Positions 1 through 10,494 of a stretch of 64,000 nt of DNA are shown here, piece after piece; within the stretch, counting starts at the first letter, position 1; each line of letters starts with the position of its first letter. The notes under the pieces are model-generated. The model made no database searches and was not told the origin of the DNA. It saw only the letters and a list, made by a program, of their open reading frames with translations. This stretch comes from Enterobacteriaceae bacterium 89 (lineage in GTDB: Bacteria; Pseudomonadota; Gammaproteobacteria; Enterobacterales; Enterobacteriaceae), in NCBI GenBank assembly GCA_014156375.1, contig RQJH01000003.1:1845799-1909798 (forward strand), given 5' to 3'. The position numbers and the translations under genes were made by a program.

Positions 1-679
1 TGTGAACCTTCATCAGCAGGCCGGTATTTTCGTTAATCGCGTTCACGTAATCGCGCGCGTGGGTGCGGTTAGTCGTGCCGACTTCGTGCAGCCCGCAGCC
101 CGCCTGACGCATCACGTCCGGAATACGGAACGCTCCGCCGATCTCCACCAGCTCGCCGCGCGAAACGACCACCTCTTTGCCGCTGGCGGTCGCCGCCAGC
201 ATCAGCAGCACCGCCGCCGCGTTGTTATTCACGATGCAGGCGTCCTCCGCACCGGTCAGCCGACAAAGCAGTTCCGCCAGTGCGCTGTCGCGATGGCCAC
301 GACCCGCGCCGTCGAGTGAATATTCCAGCGTGACGGGCGAGCGCATCACCTGCGCCACCGCTTCCACCGCCGCTTCGGACTGCAGCGCGCGCCCAAGATT
401 GGTGTGCAGCACCGTTCCGGTCAGATTGAATACCGGGCGCAGCGGGCTTTGCTCCTGCGCCTTTAAGCGTTCTGTCACCGCCTGCGCCCAGTTCTCGCTC
501 CAGGCGGGCAATGCGCCACTTTCGCGGATCGCCATGCGGGCTTCGTCCTGCATCTGGCGAAGCAGATCCACGAACTGGCTGTGTCCGAATTGGTCAATAA
601 GCGGGGTAAATGCCGGATCGCGCAGCAGGCGGTCAGTGGCAGGGATCTGGCTGAACGGCGAAGGATTTTCGGTGGTCAT
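1..679 (-). CDS. selA: L-seryl-tRNA(Sec) selenium transferase, N-terminal part (cut by window edge)
   Basis: SelA is the PLP enzyme that converts Ser-tRNA(Sec) to Sec-tRNA(Sec) with selenophosphate. Reading leftward from the ATG at 679-677, the frame is open to the window edge and gives about 226 residues, starting [20 protein letters not shown], close to the E. coli protein as I recall it. The visible part holds the family stretches [44 protein letters not shown] and [13 protein letters not shown]. The PLP lysine lies beyond the edge. selB would be expected next downstream, as in E. coli, implying that the organism makes selenoproteins such as formate dehydrogenases. Identity is near certain from sequence similarity; the rest of the gene cannot be judged. 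Confidence 0.95.
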   Translation of the reverse strand, partial: MTTENPSPFSQIPATDRLLRDPAFTPLIDQFGHSQFVDLLRQMQDEARMAIRESGALPAWSENWAQAVTERLKAQEQSPLRPVFNLTGTVLHTNLGRALQSEAAVEAVAQVMRSPVTLEYSLDGAGRGHRDSALAELLCRLTGAEDACIVNNNAAAVLLMLAATASGKEVVVSRGELVEIGGAFRIPDVMRQAGCGLHEVGTTNRTHARDYVNAINENTGLLMKVH

Positions 680-697
680 GAATAAGCCTGTGGTTTG

Positions 698-719
698 CCC
701 CCTCCCGACGGGAGAGGGG
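698..719. repeat. Short CCCTCCC/GGGAGAGGGG hairpin, repeat-family member
   Basis: A C-rich arm followed by a G-rich arm form a short imperfect hairpin between yibF and selA. It is the shortest member of a family seen again at 3836-3905, 6542-6648 and 10495-10625. Confidence 0.5.
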
Positions 720-772
720 TGTCAACGTGCAGGAATTGTACTGCGATTTGGCGCAATGCGTTATTGATCGCG

Positions 773-1381
773 TTACGCTTTTGGCGGTTCCGTACGGGCA
801 AAACTGTCGCGCTGGAACAGGGTCTCCACCAGTTTAACCAGATGCGGACGGGTAGCGCACCAGCCGGGCGAGACGTGGCGGAAATTGAGGTAGCCCACGG
901 CGCAGGCGGTGGCGATAGTTGCCAGGTTCACCTCATCGGCTTTCAGCGTACCGTCAGCGGCAAAGGCTTCCAGCGCATCCAAAGCGCGGCTGATTTTCTC
1001 GCGCTGACGCACCAGCTCTTCTGGTGACTGCTGCGCCGCCGGGCGCGCCAGTTCACGTACCGACACCAGCCCGGCGTCCATAACGCCGTCAGCCAGTGAT
1101 TCGAGCTGACGCATGCGCAGCGCGGCTTTGCTTTCGCGCGGCACCATCGCCGGAGCGATATCCAGCTCCTCAATATACTGAGCAATAATCGGCGAGTCGT
1201 ACCAGCATTCACCGCTGTCGGTCAGCAGCGCGGGCACTTTACCCAGCGGGTTGTATTTCGCCACGCCGTTGACCGCGTTGTACGGCATCTCGTTGATGAA
1301 CTCAAAGGCGATCCCTTTTTCCAGCAGGATCACCGAAATCTTTCGCACAAACGGGCTGGTATAGCTGCCGATCAGTTTCAT
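773..1381 (-). CDS. yibF: Glutathione S-transferase YibF
   Basis: A 202-residue cytosolic GST. The N-terminal thioredoxin-like domain starts [20 protein letters not shown], with the family's SPFVRK segment and the glutathione-side motif [12 protein letters not shown] at about residues 61-72. An all-helical C-terminal domain ends [10 protein letters not shown], as in E. coli YibF. The frame extends 12 codons upstream of 1381, but the ATG at 1381 gives the usual family length and has an AGG-type ribosome site nearby. It lies just upstream of selA on the same strand, as in E. coli. Its physiological substrate is unknown; the name rests on homology only. Confidence 0.93.
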   Translation of the reverse strand: MKLIGSYTSPFVRKISVILLEKGIAFEFINEMPYNAVNGVAKYNPLGKVPALLTDSGECWYDSPIIAQYIEELDIAPAMVPRESKAALRMRQLESLADGVMDAGLVSVRELARPAAQQSPEELVRQREKISRALDALEAFAADGTLKADEVNLATIATACAVGYLNFRHVSPGWCATRPHLVKLVETLFQRDSFARTEPPKA

Positions 1382-1585
1382 TGCTCTGTCCTTTCTGCCA
1401 ACAAAAAAGAGAATCATTAAGTATGACCTGGCAAAAGGAGGTTGGCAGCGAAATTGTCATCATTACGCCATCAACACCGCGAAGAATAAAAAACGGAGGG
1501 CTGTAAGGGAGTTACATAAGCGGGATCGCGTCAGCCACAGAATTTGCGTCTGGTCACATTCAGCTTTCCCCGAATGAAAATATCT

Positions 1586-1762
1586 TGTGATACACATCAC
1601 ACATTAACAACAAACTCACGAGCACAAAATGTGATTAACATCACATTAACAGCCTTGTCAGGGCGTTTTTTTGCGCTTAGTACTTTTTTTACACAGGTGT
1701 TTTGTGACGCAGATCACTTCAATTACGGCTCATCACCCTATATTGGCGTGACGCAGATCACA
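1586..1762 (+). promoter_or_regulatory. mtlA control region with four CRP-type sites
   Basis: The 523-base gap 1382-1904 holds no gene that I can support and serves as the mtl leader. Four sites match TGTGA-N6-TCACA: 1586-1601 (perfect), 1630-1645 (perfect), 1703-1718 (one mismatch, TCACT) and 1747-1762 (one mismatch, CGTGA). A weaker candidate ends in TCACA near 1553-1558. A possible -10 element TATATT lies at 1739-1744; a start near 1751 would place the 1703-1718 site at about -40, the class II activation position. E. coli mtlA is also described as having several CRP sites. The promoter assignment is inference. Confidence 0.82.
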
Positions 1763-1904
1763 CTAAAGGGCGCTAACTGGACAGTTGAACGATTCAGTGC
1801 CAGATTTCGCATCATCAACAGGGTCCGGCTACCTCTGCCGCCAATTAACAATAAATCCTCGGGCGATAGCCTGCGCGACAGCAAACATAAGAAGGGGTGT
1901 TTTT

Positions 1905-3827
1905 ATGTCATCCGATATCAAGATCAAAGTGCAAAGCTTTGGTCGCTTCCTCAGCAACATGGTGATGCCTAACATCGGCGCGTTTATCGCGTGGGGTATT
2001 ATCACCGCGTTATTTATTCCGACAGGGTGGTTGCCAAACGAAACGCTGGCGAAGCTGGTCGGCCCGATGATCACTTATCTGCTGCCGCTGCTTATCGGTT
2101 ACACCGGTGGGCGTCTGGTAGGTGGCGACCGCGGCGGCGTGGTGGGTGCGATTACCACCATGGGCGTTATCGTCGGTGCGGATATGCCGATGTTCCTCGG
2201 CGCGATGATTGCCGGTCCTCTGGGCGGCTACTGCATTAAGAAATTCGACGCCTGGGTAGACGGTAAGATCAAATCCGGTTTCGAAATGCTGGTGAACAAC
2301 TTCTCCGCCGGTATTATCGGGATGATCCTCGCCATTCTGGCGTTCCTCGGCATTGGCCCTGCGGTTGAAGTGCTGTCTAAAGTGCTGGCAGCCGGCGTTA
2401 ACTTCATGGTTGTTCATGACATGCTGCCGCTGGCGTCTATCTTTGTTGAACCGGCGAAAATCCTGTTCCTCAATAACGCCATCAACCACGGTATCTTCTC
2501 ACCGCTGGGTATTCAGCAGTCCCATGAGATGGGTAAATCCATCTTCTTCCTGATTGAAGCGAACCCGGGTCCGGGTATGGGCGTCCTGCTGGCGTACATG
2601 TTCTTCGGTCGCGGTAGTGCTAAACAGTCTGCGGGCGGTGCGGCTATCATCCACTTCCTGGGCGGTATCCACGAAATTTACTTCCCGTACGTGCTGATGA
2701 ACCCACGTCTGCTGCTGGCCGTTATCCTCGGCGGTATGACCGGTGTCTTCACTCTGACTATCCTCAACGGTGGTCTGGTGTCTCCAGCCTCTCCTGGTTC
2801 TATTCTGGCGGTGCTGGCAATGACCCCGAAAGGTGCCTACTTCGCTAACATTGCTGCGATCTGTGCCGCAATGGCCGTCTCCTTCGTGATTTCCGCTATC
2901 CTGCTGAAAACCAGCAAAGTGAAAGAAGAAGACGATATCGAAGCAGCGACCAAGCGTATGCAGGACATGAAAGCAGAATCCAAAGGCGCGGCTTCCCCGC
3001 TGACTGCCGGTGATGTGACTAACGACCTGAGCCACGTGCGTAAAATCATCGTTGCCTGCGACGCCGGTATGGGTTCCAGCGCAATGGGTGCAGGCGTGCT
3101 GCGTAAGAAAGTGCAGGATGCGGGTCTGAGCCAGATTTCCGTGACCAACAGCGCGATCAACAACCTGCCGCCGGACGTCGACCTGGTGATCACTCACCGC
3201 GACCTGACCGAGCGTGCAATGCGTCAGGTGCCACAGGCACAGCATATTTCGCTGACCAACTTCCTCGACAGCGGCCTGTACACCAGCCTGACCGAGCGCC
3301 TGGTTGCAGCACAGCGTCACGAAGACAACGAAGTGAAAGTGCGCGACAGCCTGAAAGACAGCTTCGACGCTGACGACAGCCACCTGTTCAAACTCGGCGC
3401 GGAAAACATCTTCCTCGGCTGCAAAGCGTTCAGCAAAGAAGAAGCGATTCGCTTTGCGGGCGAGCAGCTGGTGAAAGGCGGCTACGTTGAGCCAGAATAC
3501 GTGGAAGCGATGCTGGAACGTGAGAAACTGACCCCAACTTACCTGGGTGAGTCCATCGCGGTACCGCACGGCACCATCGAAGCGAAAGATCGCGTGCTGA
3601 AAACCGGCGTCGTCTTCTGCCAGTACCCTGACGGCGTGCGCTTCGGCGAAGAGCCGGACGACATTGCCCGCCTGGTGATCGGTATCGCCGCGCGTAACAA
3701 TGAGCACATCCACGTGATTACCAGCCTGACCAACGCTCTGGATGACGAATCTGTCATCGAGCGCCTGGCAACGACGAACAGCGTTGCCGAAGTGCTGGCC
3801 CTGATTTCCGGCAATAAAGCCGCGTAA
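1905..3827 (+). CDS. mtlA: PTS mannitol-specific EIICBA permease
   Basis: A 640-residue inner-membrane transporter that takes up D-mannitol and phosphorylates it to mannitol 1-phosphate using phosphate from HPr. The order is IIC (membrane, residues 1 to about 340, with the [10 protein letters not shown] motif), IIB (about 375-470, active-site Cys385 in [11 protein letters not shown]) and IIA (about 490-635, phospho-His555 in ESIAVPHGT). The ATG at 1905 follows AAGGGG and begins [15 protein letters not shown] exactly as in E. coli; the frame is open 40 codons further upstream but these are not conserved. It heads mtlADR and is preceded by the CRP sites, so catabolite control is expected, with MtlR as the repressor. 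Confidence 0.98.
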   Translation: MSSDIKIKVQSFGRFLSNMVMPNIGAFIAWGIITALFIPTGWLPNETLAKLVGPMITYLLPLLIGYTGGRLVGGDRGGVVGAITTMGVIVGADMPMFLGAMIAGPLGGYCIKKFDAWVDGKIKSGFEMLVNNFSAGIIGMILAILAFLGIGPAVEVLSKVLAAGVNFMVVHDMLPLASIFVEPAKILFLNNAINHGIFSPLGIQQSHEMGKSIFFLIEANPGPGMGVLLAYMFFGRGSAKQSAGGAAIIHFLGGIHEIYFPYVLMNPRLLLAVILGGMTGVFTLTILNGGLVSPASPGSILAVLAMTPKGAYFANIAAICAAMAVSFVISAILLKTSKVKEEDDIEAATKRMQDMKAESKGAASPLTAGDVTNDLSHVRKIIVACDAGMGSSAMGAGVLRKKVQDAGLSQISVTNSAINNLPPDVDLVITHRDLTERAMRQVPQAQHISLTNFLDSGLYTSLTERLVAAQRHEDNEVKVRDSLKDSFDADDSHLFKLGAENIFLGCKAFSKEEAIRFAGEQLVKGGYVEPEYVEAMLEREKLTPTYLGESIAVPHGTIEAKDRVLKTGVVFCQYPDGVRFGEEPDDIARLVIGIAARNNEHIHVITSLTNALDDESVIERLATTNSVAEVLALISGNKAA

Positions 3828-3835
3828 GTCTCCCT

Positions 3836-3905
3836 CCCTCTCCCTGCGGGGAGAGGGTTCGGGTGAGGGGAAACATTTGCTGTCCCTCACCCGAGCCCTC
3901 TCGGG
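3836..3905. repeat. Paired inverted CCCTCTCCC/GGGAGAGGG repeats between mtlA and mtlD
   Basis: The mtlA-mtlD space carries a CCTCTCCCTGCGGGGAGAGG hairpin followed by GGGTGAGGGG, then an inverted copy (CCCTCACCCGAGCCCTCTCG). Such a structure could affect transcript stability between the cistrons; that is inference. Confidence 0.75.
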
Positions 3906-3931
3906 TAAAAACATTGATGAAGGTTAAGACT

Positions 3932-5080
3932 ATGAAAGCATTACATTTTGGCGCAGGTAATATCGGACGTGGCTTTATCGGCAAACTGTTGGCCGACGCG
4001 GGTATCACGCTGACGTTCGCCGATGTGAATCAGGTGGTGCTGGATGCCCTGAATGCCCGTCATAGCTATCAGGTGCATGTGGTAGGCGAGAACGAGCAGG
4101 TAGAAACCGTCTCCGGCGTCAACGCGGTCAGCAGCATCGGTGACGATGTGGTGGATTTGATTGCTGAAGTGGATCTGGTGACCACCGCCGTTGGCCCTGT
4201 GGTACTGGAGCGCATCGCACCGGCCATCGCCAAAGGTCTGGCAAAACGCAAAGCGGCTGGCAACAACAGCCCGCTGAACATCATCGCTTGTGAAAACATG
4301 GTGCGTGGTACTACTCAGCTGAAAGGCCACGTGGAAGCCGCGCTGGCGCAGGAAGATAAAGCCTGGGTTGCTGAACATGTGGGCTTCGTTGATTCCGCCG
4401 TGGACCGCATCGTCCCGCCGTCAGAATCCGCCACCAACGACCCGCTGGAAGTGACCGTGGAAACCTTCAGCGAGTGGATCGTCGACAAGACTCAGTTCAA
4501 AGGCACCCTGCCGAACATTCCGGGAATGGAATTAACTGATAACCTGATGGCATTTGTGGAACGCAAGCTCTTCACGCTGAACACCGGTCATGCTATAACC
4601 GCGTACCTCGGTAAGCTGGCAGGTCATCAGACCATCCGTGACGCCATCCTCGATGCAAACATTCGCGCGGTAGTGAAAGGCGCCATGGAAGAGAGCGGCG
4701 CGGTGCTGATTAAGCGTTACGGTTTTGATGCCGACAAACACGCCGCCTATATCCAGAAAATCCTGGGTCGTTTCGAGAACCCGTATCTGAAAGATGACGT
4801 TGAGCGCGTGGGCCGTCAGCCGCTGCGTAAACTGAGCGCGGGCGATCGTCTGATCAAGCCGCTGCTCGGCACCCTGGAATACGGCCTGCCGCACGCCAAT
4901 CTGGTGAAAGGGATTGCCGGTGCGATGCACTATCGCAGCGAGCAGGATCCGCAGGCGCTGGAACTGGCGCAGCTTATTGAAGAGAAAGGCCCGCAGGCCG
5001 CTCTGGCTCAAGTATCCGGGCTGGATGCTAACAGCGACGTGGTCCTGGAGGCGGTTAACGCATACAACACGACCAAATGA
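3932..5080 (+). CDS. mtlD: Mannitol-1-phosphate 5-dehydrogenase
   Basis: A 382-residue NAD-dependent enzyme that oxidises mannitol 1-phosphate to fructose 6-phosphate in the cytosol. The N-terminal nucleotide-binding motif is [17 protein letters not shown]. The family's catalytic lysine region appears as [19 protein letters not shown] at about residues 211-229. Length equals the E. coli enzyme. The start at 3932 is chosen for conservation; the frame is open 23 codons upstream through repeat sequence. It is the second gene of mtlADR, and its TGA overlaps the mtlR start. Confidence 0.98.
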   Translation: MKALHFGAGNIGRGFIGKLLADAGITLTFADVNQVVLDALNARHSYQVHVVGENEQVETVSGVNAVSSIGDDVVDLIAEVDLVTTAVGPVVLERIAPAIAKGLAKRKAAGNNSPLNIIACENMVRGTTQLKGHVEAALAQEDKAWVAEHVGFVDSAVDRIVPPSESATNDPLEVTVETFSEWIVDKTQFKGTLPNIPGMELTDNLMAFVERKLFTLNTGHAITAYLGKLAGHQTIRDAILDANIRAVVKGAMEESGAVLIKRYGFDADKHAAYIQKILGRFENPYLKDDVERVGRQPLRKLSAGDRLIKPLLGTLEYGLPHANLVKGIAGAMHYRSEQDPQALELAQLIEEKGPQAALAQVSGLDANSDVVLEAVNAYNTTK

Positions 5081-5670
5081 TGCAGGACCCGGTGCTGCTC
5101 GTGGAGCAGCACCTCAACAAAAGATTGTCAGATATGCAGGCAATAATGGAAGAAACACAGGCCTTTGAAAACCGTGTGCTTGAGCGTCTGAATGCTGGCA
5201 AAACCGTACGAAGCTTTCTGATTGCCGCCGTCGATCTGCTGACCGAGGCGGTCAACATGCTGGTGCTTCAGGTCTTCCGCAAAGACGATTACGCGGTGAA
5301 ATACGCAGTGGAACCGTTGCTGGACGGCGAAGGGCCGCTGGGCGATCTGTCGGTGCGCCTGAAGCTCATCTACGGCCTGGGCGTGATCAGTCGTGCCGAA
5401 TACGAAGACGCCGAACTGCTGATGGCCCTGCGTGAAGAGCTGAACCATGACGGTAGCGAATACGCGTTTACCGACGACGAGATTCTCGGCCCGTTCGGAG
5501 AGCTGCACTGCGTGGCGGCACTGCCTCCTTTGCCGATGTTTGATAACAGCGACGCAGAGCTTTTCGCTATGCAGAAACAGCGCTACCAGCAGGTTGTTCG
5601 CTCAACCATGGTGCTTTCACTCACAGAGCTGATTTCCAGGATCAGCCTGAAAAAAGCCTTCCAGAAATAA
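5077..5670 (+). CDS. mtlR: Mannitol operon repressor MtlR
   Basis: A 197-residue cytosolic repressor of the mannitol operon. From [17 protein letters not shown] to the C terminus (ISLKKAFQK) it is nearly identical to E. coli MtlR, while the first 20 residues differ. It has no classical helix-turn-helix; the family is all-helical, and how it represses is poorly known. Start codons ATGATG at 5077/5080 overlap the mtlD stop (ATGA), suggesting translational coupling; either Met could be used. Confidence 0.95.
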   Translation: MMQDPVLLVEQHLNKRLSDMQAIMEETQAFENRVLERLNAGKTVRSFLIAAVDLLTEAVNMLVLQVFRKDDYAVKYAVEPLLDGEGPLGDLSVRLKLIYGLGVISRAEYEDAELLMALREELNHDGSEYAFTDDEILGPFGELHCVAALPPLPMFDNSDAELFAMQKQRYQQVVRSTMVLSLTELISRISLKKAFQK

Positions 5671-5675
5671 GCTTC

Positions 5676-5906
5676 TCAGCTTTCCACTTCCTGTTCTCGC
5701 TCTGGGTCTTCACACACCGGTTTATACAGCTCGCGATAGTATTCAAGCCTGCGCAGGAAATGCTCTGCTTTATCTTCCGGGATCTGCTCTGGAACCCGGT
5801 TTATCCGCGGCGATTTTTTCAGGTACTCCATAAAAGCCTGGCTGGATGCCATGAAGTCCACCGCTTTATCGACAATCCGCGGAACGTTTTCGCCTATTTT
5901 AGCCAT
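5676..5906 (-). CDS. yibT: Small uncharacterised protein YibT
   Basis: A 76-residue soluble protein on the strand opposite to mtlR, 5 bases from its end. It starts [20 protein letters not shown] and has the [13 protein letters not shown] and [14 protein letters not shown] stretches that I recognise from E. coli YibT, which lies in the same place between mtlR and yibL. The start has a good ribosome site (AAAGGAGG about 6 bases upstream). The C terminus is acidic and longer than in K-12. Function is unknown. Confidence 0.85.
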   Translation of the reverse strand: MAKIGENVPRIVDKAVDFMASSQAFMEYLKKSPRINRVPEQIPEDKAEHFLRRLEYYRELYKPVCEDPEREQEVES

Positions 5907-6178
5907 CGCGTCACCTCCTTTCGGGTATCTCTCTAAAGCCTGGCCACATCATCCACTTTTGTTTGGGGAAAATGTGCTTTTTTACCGAAGCAAAGCTTAA
6001 AAATGAGAACAGTAAGACACTTTTTAAATTTCCTCTATTTATCAAAATATTAGCACTAATCTGTTCGCATTAAAGGTCGGCAGATTTTTATCTTCACCGA
6101 TAATTAACTATCAGGAACAGCGCTCTGCGCGCATACTATGGGGTATCAAACCTCTTTTACTAGCAAAAGCCACAGACC

Positions 6179-6541
6179 ATGAAAGAAGTAGAAAAGAACG
6201 AAATCAAACGCCTGAGCGACCGCCTGGACGCTATCCGCCACCAGCAGGCTGACCTGCCGCTGGTCGACGCCGCTGACAAATTTGCGGAACTGGAAAAAGA
6301 GAAAGAGACCATCGAGACGGAAATCACCCGTCTGCGCGGCGTGCAGAGTCAGAAGCTCAGCAAAGAAGCGCAGAAGCTGGCTGACCTGCCGTTCCGTCGT
6401 GCGATCACCAAGAAAGAACAGGCCGACATGGGCAAGCTGAAGAAAAGCGTGCGCGGCCTGGTGGTGGTTCACCCGATGACCGCTTTGGGTCGTGAAATGG
6501 GCCTTCAGGAAATGACCGGGTTCGCTAAGACCGAGTTTTAA
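6179..6541 (+). CDS. yibL: YibL family ribosome-associated protein
   Basis: A 120-residue highly charged protein starting [20 protein letters not shown]. Its first half is a predicted coiled coil rich in Glu and Lys (residues about 1-70), followed by a basic tail with [20 protein letters not shown]. It matches YibL, a DUF2810 protein reported in ribosome fractions in E. coli, and sits in the same place. The role is not known. The 272-base space to yibT is AT-rich and must carry both promoters; I could not single out a convincing pair of hexamers. Confidence 0.9.
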   Translation: MKEVEKNEIKRLSDRLDAIRHQQADLPLVDAADKFAELEKEKETIETEITRLRGVQSQKLSKEAQKLADLPFRRAITKKEQADMGKLKKSVRGLVVVHPMTALGREMGLQEMTGFAKTEF

Positions 6542-6648
6542 TCCCCCTCACCCCGGCCCTCTCCCCAAAGGGGAGAGGGAGAAATGCCCGCACGTTTCAA
6601 TCCCCTTACTCTGTGTCGCCACCTCGCCCTTTGGGGAGAGGGGAACAC
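6542..6648. repeat. Two degenerate CCCTCTCCCC-AAAGGGGAGAGGG units
   Basis: The first part of the 334-base yibL-lldP gap (6542-6875) holds a hairpin unit with CCGGCCCTCTCCCC and its partner GGGGAGAGGG, then a second, degraded unit ending GCCCTTTGGGGAGAGGGG about 55 bases on. The hairpin directly after the yibL stop may also end its transcript. The rest of the gap is the lld control region. Confidence 0.7.
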
Positions 6649-6661
6649 ACCGCACAGCCAA

Positions 6662-6678
6662 AATTGGCCCAACCAATT
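6662..6678 (+). promoter_or_regulatory. LldR operator O1
   Basis: AATTGGCCCAACCAATT is a near-perfect 17-base palindrome matching the LldR/PdhR-type consensus AATTGGTNNNACCAATT. It lies 197 bases upstream of lldP. Its centre is about 127 bases from the second site at 6789-6804, the same spacing that I recall for the two LldR operators in E. coli, where the repressor is thought to loop the DNA. Confidence 0.8.
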
Positions 6679-6788
6679 CCGCAAACAACCGCCCGCCGTC
6701 TCACACTTCCCGCATTCACACTCACAAAACCATTGCTTACACGCAACATCTGATTAACCATTCATTGGCATTACCCTCACATCACAAC

Positions 6789-6804
6789 ATTGGCAGGACC
6801 ACTT
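6789..6804 (+). promoter_or_regulatory. Probable LldR operator O2
   Basis: ATTGGCAGGACCACTT retains TTGG and ACCA half-sites with 4 bases between them, a weaker palindrome than O1. Position and spacing relative to O1 are the main support; it would fall just downstream of the lldP start of transcription. Confidence 0.62.
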
Positions 6805-6875
6805 TTACATAATCTGTGACGCGAAGCTGAGCGCAGACTCATCGCGCGTACCCGAGTGGTTCTCTGGAGACCTGC

Positions 6876-8531
6876 ATGAACCTCTGGCAACAAAACTACG
6901 ATCCCGCGGGCAATATCTGGCTGTCGAGCCTGATTGCGGCACTTCCGATTCTGTTTTTCTTCTACGCGCTGATTAAGCTCAAGCTGAAGGGCTATATCGC
7001 CGCGAGCTACACCGTGGCCATCGCACTGCTGGTCGCCCTGTTCTTCTACAAAATGCCGGTGGATCACGCGCTGGCTTCCGTGGTGTACGGTTTCTTCTAC
7101 GGATTGTGGCCCATCGCCTGGATCATCATCGCTGCGGTCTTTGTCTACAAAATCTCGGTCAAGACCGGGCAGTTCGACATCATTCGCTCGTCGATTCTTT
7201 CGATCACCCCGGACCAGCGTTTGCAGATGCTGATTGTCGGGTTCTCTTTCGGCGCGTTTCTGGAAGGGGCCGCCGGATTCGGTGCACCGGTAGCGATTAC
7301 CGCCGCGCTGTTAGTTGGCCTGGGCTTCAATCCGCTCTACGCCGCCGGGCTGTGCCTGATTGTGAACACCGCGCCGGTCGCGTTTGGCGCAATGGGTATT
7401 CCGATCCTGGTCGCGGGCCAGGTTACCGGACTCGACAGCTTTGAAATCGGCCAGATGGTGGGCCGTCAGCTGCCGTTCCTGACTATCATCGTGCTGTTCT
7501 GGATCATGGCGATTATGGACGGCTGGCGCGGCGTGAAAGAGACCTGGCCTGCGGTGATGGTCGCGGGTGGATCTTTTGCTATTGCCCAGTATCTCAGTTC
7601 AAACTTCATTGGCCCGGAGCTGCCGGATATCATCTCCTCGCTGGTTTCACTGGTGTGTCTGACTCTGTTCCTGAAGCGCTGGCAGCCGGTGCGCATCTTC
7701 CGCTTTGGCGACGTAGGTGCGTCGCAGGTTGATATGACTCTCGCCCGCACCAAATACACCGCCGGGCAGATTGTTCGCGCCTGGTCTCCGTTCCTGTTCC
7801 TGACCGCCACCGTTACGCTGTGGAGCGTACCACCGTTTAAGGCGCTGTTTGCTCCGGGCGGCGCGCTGTACGACTGGGTGATCAACATTTCCGTACCGTA
7901 CCTCGACAAGCTGGTGGCTCGCATGCCGCCGGTCGTTCACGAAGCCACGCCTTATGCGGCGGTGTATAAGTTCGACTGGTTTTCGGCAACCGGCACCGCG
8001 ATCCTGTTTGCCGCCCTGCTGTCCGTCGTCTGGCTGAAGATGAAGCCAAAGGATGCAGTGGTGACGTTTGGCCATACGCTGAAAGACCTGGCGCTGCCGA
8101 TCTATTCCATCGGGATGGTGCTGGCGTTCGCGTTTATTTCTAACTATTCCGGCCTGTCGTCTACGCTTGCTTTAGCCCTGGCCCATACCGGTAGCGCCTT
8201 CCCGTTCTTCTCGCCGTTCCTCGGCTGGCTCGGCGTGTTCCTGACGGGTTCCGATACTTCTTCGAACGCGCTGTTCGCCGCGTTGCAGGCTACGGCCGCG
8301 CAGCAGATTGGCGTTTCGGACGTGCTGCTGGTTGCAGCCAACACCACCGGCGGCGTGACCGGGAAGATGATTTCTCCGCAGTCTATCGCCATTGCCTGTG
8401 CGGCGGTTGGCCTGGTGGGGAAAGAATCTGACCTGTTCCGCTTCACTGTGAAACACAGTCTGATTTTCACCTGCATGGTTGGCGTCATCACCACCCTGCA
8501 GGCCTACGTGTTAACCTGGATGATCCCATGA
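6876..8531 (+). CDS. lldP: L-lactate permease
   Basis: A 551-residue inner-membrane lactate/H+ symporter of the LctP family, with about 12-14 hydrophobic segments spread over the length. It starts [20 protein letters not shown] as in E. coli. The conserved [20 protein letters not shown] stretch lies at about residues 124-143, and [10 protein letters not shown] and [17 protein letters not shown] near the C-terminal third. First gene of lldPRD, it overlaps lldR by four bases (ATGA). It brings in L-lactate (and likely D-lactate and glycolate, as known for the family) for LldD. Confidence 0.97.
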   Translation: MNLWQQNYDPAGNIWLSSLIAALPILFFFYALIKLKLKGYIAASYTVAIALLVALFFYKMPVDHALASVVYGFFYGLWPIAWIIIAAVFVYKISVKTGQFDIIRSSILSITPDQRLQMLIVGFSFGAFLEGAAGFGAPVAITAALLVGLGFNPLYAAGLCLIVNTAPVAFGAMGIPILVAGQVTGLDSFEIGQMVGRQLPFLTIIVLFWIMAIMDGWRGVKETWPAVMVAGGSFAIAQYLSSNFIGPELPDIISSLVSLVCLTLFLKRWQPVRIFRFGDVGASQVDMTLARTKYTAGQIVRAWSPFLFLTATVTLWSVPPFKALFAPGGALYDWVINISVPYLDKLVARMPPVVHEATPYAAVYKFDWFSATGTAILFAALLSVVWLKMKPKDAVVTFGHTLKDLALPIYSIGMVLAFAFISNYSGLSSTLALALAHTGSAFPFFSPFLGWLGVFLTGSDTSSNALFAALQATAAQQIGVSDVLLVAANTTGGVTGKMISPQSIAIACAAVGLVGKESDLFRFTVKHSLIFTCMVGVITTLQAYVLTWMIP

Positions 8532-9295
8532 TAGTGATGCCCCGGCGTCTGGCAGACGAGGTTGCAACCCGTGTGCGGACGCTGATTGAAGAACAGAAGC
8601 TGGAGGCGGGGATGCGACTCCCCGCTGAACGCCAGCTCGCGGCCCAGCTTGGCGTTTCCCGCAATTCGCTGCGGGAGGCGCTGGCAAAACTGGTGAGCGA
8701 AGGCCTGCTGCTCAGCCGTCGCGGCGGCGGAACCTTTGTGCGCTGGCAGCACGAGCCGTGGTCAGAACAGAACATCGTTCAGCCGCTGAAAAGCCTGCTG
8801 GCCGACGACCCGGACTACAGCTTTGATATCCTCGAAGCCCGCCACGCGATTGAAGCCAGCACCGCATGGCACGCCGCTTTACGCGCCACGGAAAGCGATA
8901 AAGAGAAAATCCGTCTCTGTTTTGAAGCTACGCTGAGTGACGATCCGGATTTGGCCTCCCAGGCCGACGTTCGCTTCCATCTCGCCATCGCCGAGGCCTC
9001 GCATAACGTTGTTTTACTCCAGACCATGCGCGGCTTCTTCGACCTGCTGCAGTCCTCCGTTAAGCAGAGCCGCCAGCGGATGTATCTCGTCCCACCGGTG
9101 TTCGCAAAGCTGACCGAACAGCACCAGGCCATTCTCGATGCCATTGTCGACGGCGACGCCGAGCGCGCACGCCAGGCGATGATGGCCCATCTGGGTTTCG
9201 TCCACACCACCATTAAGCAGTTTGACGAAGACCGGGCTCGTCAGGCGCGCATTACCCGCCTGCCCGGCGACTTAACAAGGGAGAACAAATCATGA
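8528..9295 (+). CDS. lldR: GntR/FadR-family regulator LldR
   Basis: A 255-residue transcription factor controlling the lld operon in response to L-lactate. The N-terminal winged helix (residues about 4-72) contains [20 protein letters not shown] and [16 protein letters not shown]. The C-terminal FCD ligand domain carries the conserved metal/ligand histidines in [14 protein letters not shown] and later histidine-containing helices. It overlaps lldP and lldD by ATGA junctions, so the three are translated as a unit. Its operators are the palindromes upstream of lldP. Confidence 0.96.
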   Translation: MIVMPRRLADEVATRVRTLIEEQKLEAGMRLPAERQLAAQLGVSRNSLREALAKLVSEGLLLSRRGGGTFVRWQHEPWSEQNIVQPLKSLLADDPDYSFDILEARHAIEASTAWHAALRATESDKEKIRLCFEATLSDDPDLASQADVRFHLAIAEASHNVVLLQTMRGFFDLLQSSVKQSRQRMYLVPPVFAKLTEQHQAILDAIVDGDAERARQAMMAHLGFVHTTIKQFDEDRARQARITRLPGDLTRENKS

Positions 9296-10479
9296 TTATT
9301 TCCGCCGCCAGCGATTACCGAGCCGCCGCAGAGCGTATCCTGCCGCCGTTCCTGTTCCACTACATCGACGGCGGGGCCTATGCTGAGCACACCCTGCGTC
9401 GCAACGTGGCGGATTTATCGGAGGTGGCGCTGCGCCAGCGGGTGCTGAAAAACATGAGCGATCTCAGCCTTGAAACCACGCTGTTCAACGAAAAGCTGTC
9501 GATGCCCGTAGCGTTAGCCCCGGTCGGTTTGTGCGGCATGTACGCTCGCCGCGGCGAAGTGCAGGCCGCAGGCGCAGCGGATGCCAAAGGCATTCCGTTC
9601 ACCCTTTCGACCGTTTCCGTCTGCCCGATTGAAGAAGTCGCGCCAACCATCAAGCGTCCAATGTGGTTCCAGCTTTATGTCCTGCGCGACCGTGGCTTTA
9701 TGCGCAATGCGCTGGAGCGCGCGAAGGCGGCAGGCTGCTCGACGCTGGTATTTACCGTGGATATGCCAACGCCGGGCGCACGCTATCGCGATGCCCATTC
9801 CGGCATGAGCGGCCCAAATGCCGCGATGCGCCGCTACTGGCAGGCCGTTACCCATCCACTGTGGGCGTGGGATGTCGGTCTCAACGGTCGTCCGCACGAT
9901 TTAGGCAATATCTCGACGTATCTCGGTAAACCAACAGGGCTTGAGGATTATATCGGCTGGCTGGCCAACAACTTCGACCCGTCCATTTCCTGGAAAGACC
10001 TGGAGTGGATCCGCGAATTCTGGGACGGCCCGATGGTGATCAAGGGGATCCTCGATCCGGAAGACGCACGCGATGCGGTACGCTTTGGCGCGGACGGGAT
10101 TGTGGTCTCTAACCACGGCGGTCGTCAGCTGGACGGCGTACTTTCCTCCGCCCGCGCGCTGCCAGCCATTGCCGATGCGGTGAAAGGCGACATTGCCATT
10201 CTGGCCGACAGCGGTATTCGCAACGGGCTGGACGTGGTGCGCATGATTGCGCTGGGCGCCGACAGCGTGCTGCTGGGCCGCGCTTATCTGTATGCGCTGG
10301 CGACCCACGGCCGGGACGGCGTGACCAATCTGCTAAACCTGATTGAGAAAGAAATGAAGGTGGCGATGACGCTGACCGGCGCGAAATCTATCAGCGAGAT
10401 TTCACGGGATTCTCTGGTGCAGGAGGCTAAGCATCTGGCTGCTTCGCTGGCTCCTGTGGCTCGTGGAGATGCGGCTTAG
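9292..10479 (+). CDS. lldD: FMN-dependent L-lactate dehydrogenase
   Basis: A 395-residue membrane-associated flavoprotein that oxidises L-lactate to pyruvate and passes electrons to the respiratory chain. It has the alpha-hydroxy acid oxidase TIM barrel: [15 protein letters not shown] near the N terminus, SVCPIEEV and [11 protein letters not shown], the barrel lysine in MVIKGIL, and the catalytic base His275 in [10 protein letters not shown], followed by the FMN-phosphate site [14 protein letters not shown]. Last gene of lldPRD. Start at 9292 overlaps lldR by four bases. Confidence 0.98.
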   Translation: MIISAASDYRAAAERILPPFLFHYIDGGAYAEHTLRRNVADLSEVALRQRVLKNMSDLSLETTLFNEKLSMPVALAPVGLCGMYARRGEVQAAGAADAKGIPFTLSTVSVCPIEEVAPTIKRPMWFQLYVLRDRGFMRNALERAKAAGCSTLVFTVDMPTPGARYRDAHSGMSGPNAAMRRYWQAVTHPLWAWDVGLNGRPHDLGNISTYLGKPTGLEDYIGWLANNFDPSISWKDLEWIREFWDGPMVIKGILDPEDARDAVRFGADGIVVSNHGGRQLDGVLSSARALPAIADAVKGDIAILADSGIRNGLDVVRMIALGADSVLLGRAYLYALATHGRDGVTNLLNLIEKEMKVAMTLTGAKSISEISRDSLVQEAKHLAASLAPVARGDAA

Positions 10480-10494
10480 TCTTCTGCGGTCCGA

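Noticed and set aside
1544-1972. 142-residue frame across the mtl leader
   Set aside because: It covers the CRP sites and runs into mtlA in another frame; composition is that of regulatory DNA.
2499-3914. 471-residue open frame on the minus strand opposite mtlA
   Set aside because: It is the mirror of the strongly codon-biased mtlA gene. Its translation is rich in His, Gln and Val with no recognisable domain, and it has no ribosome site.
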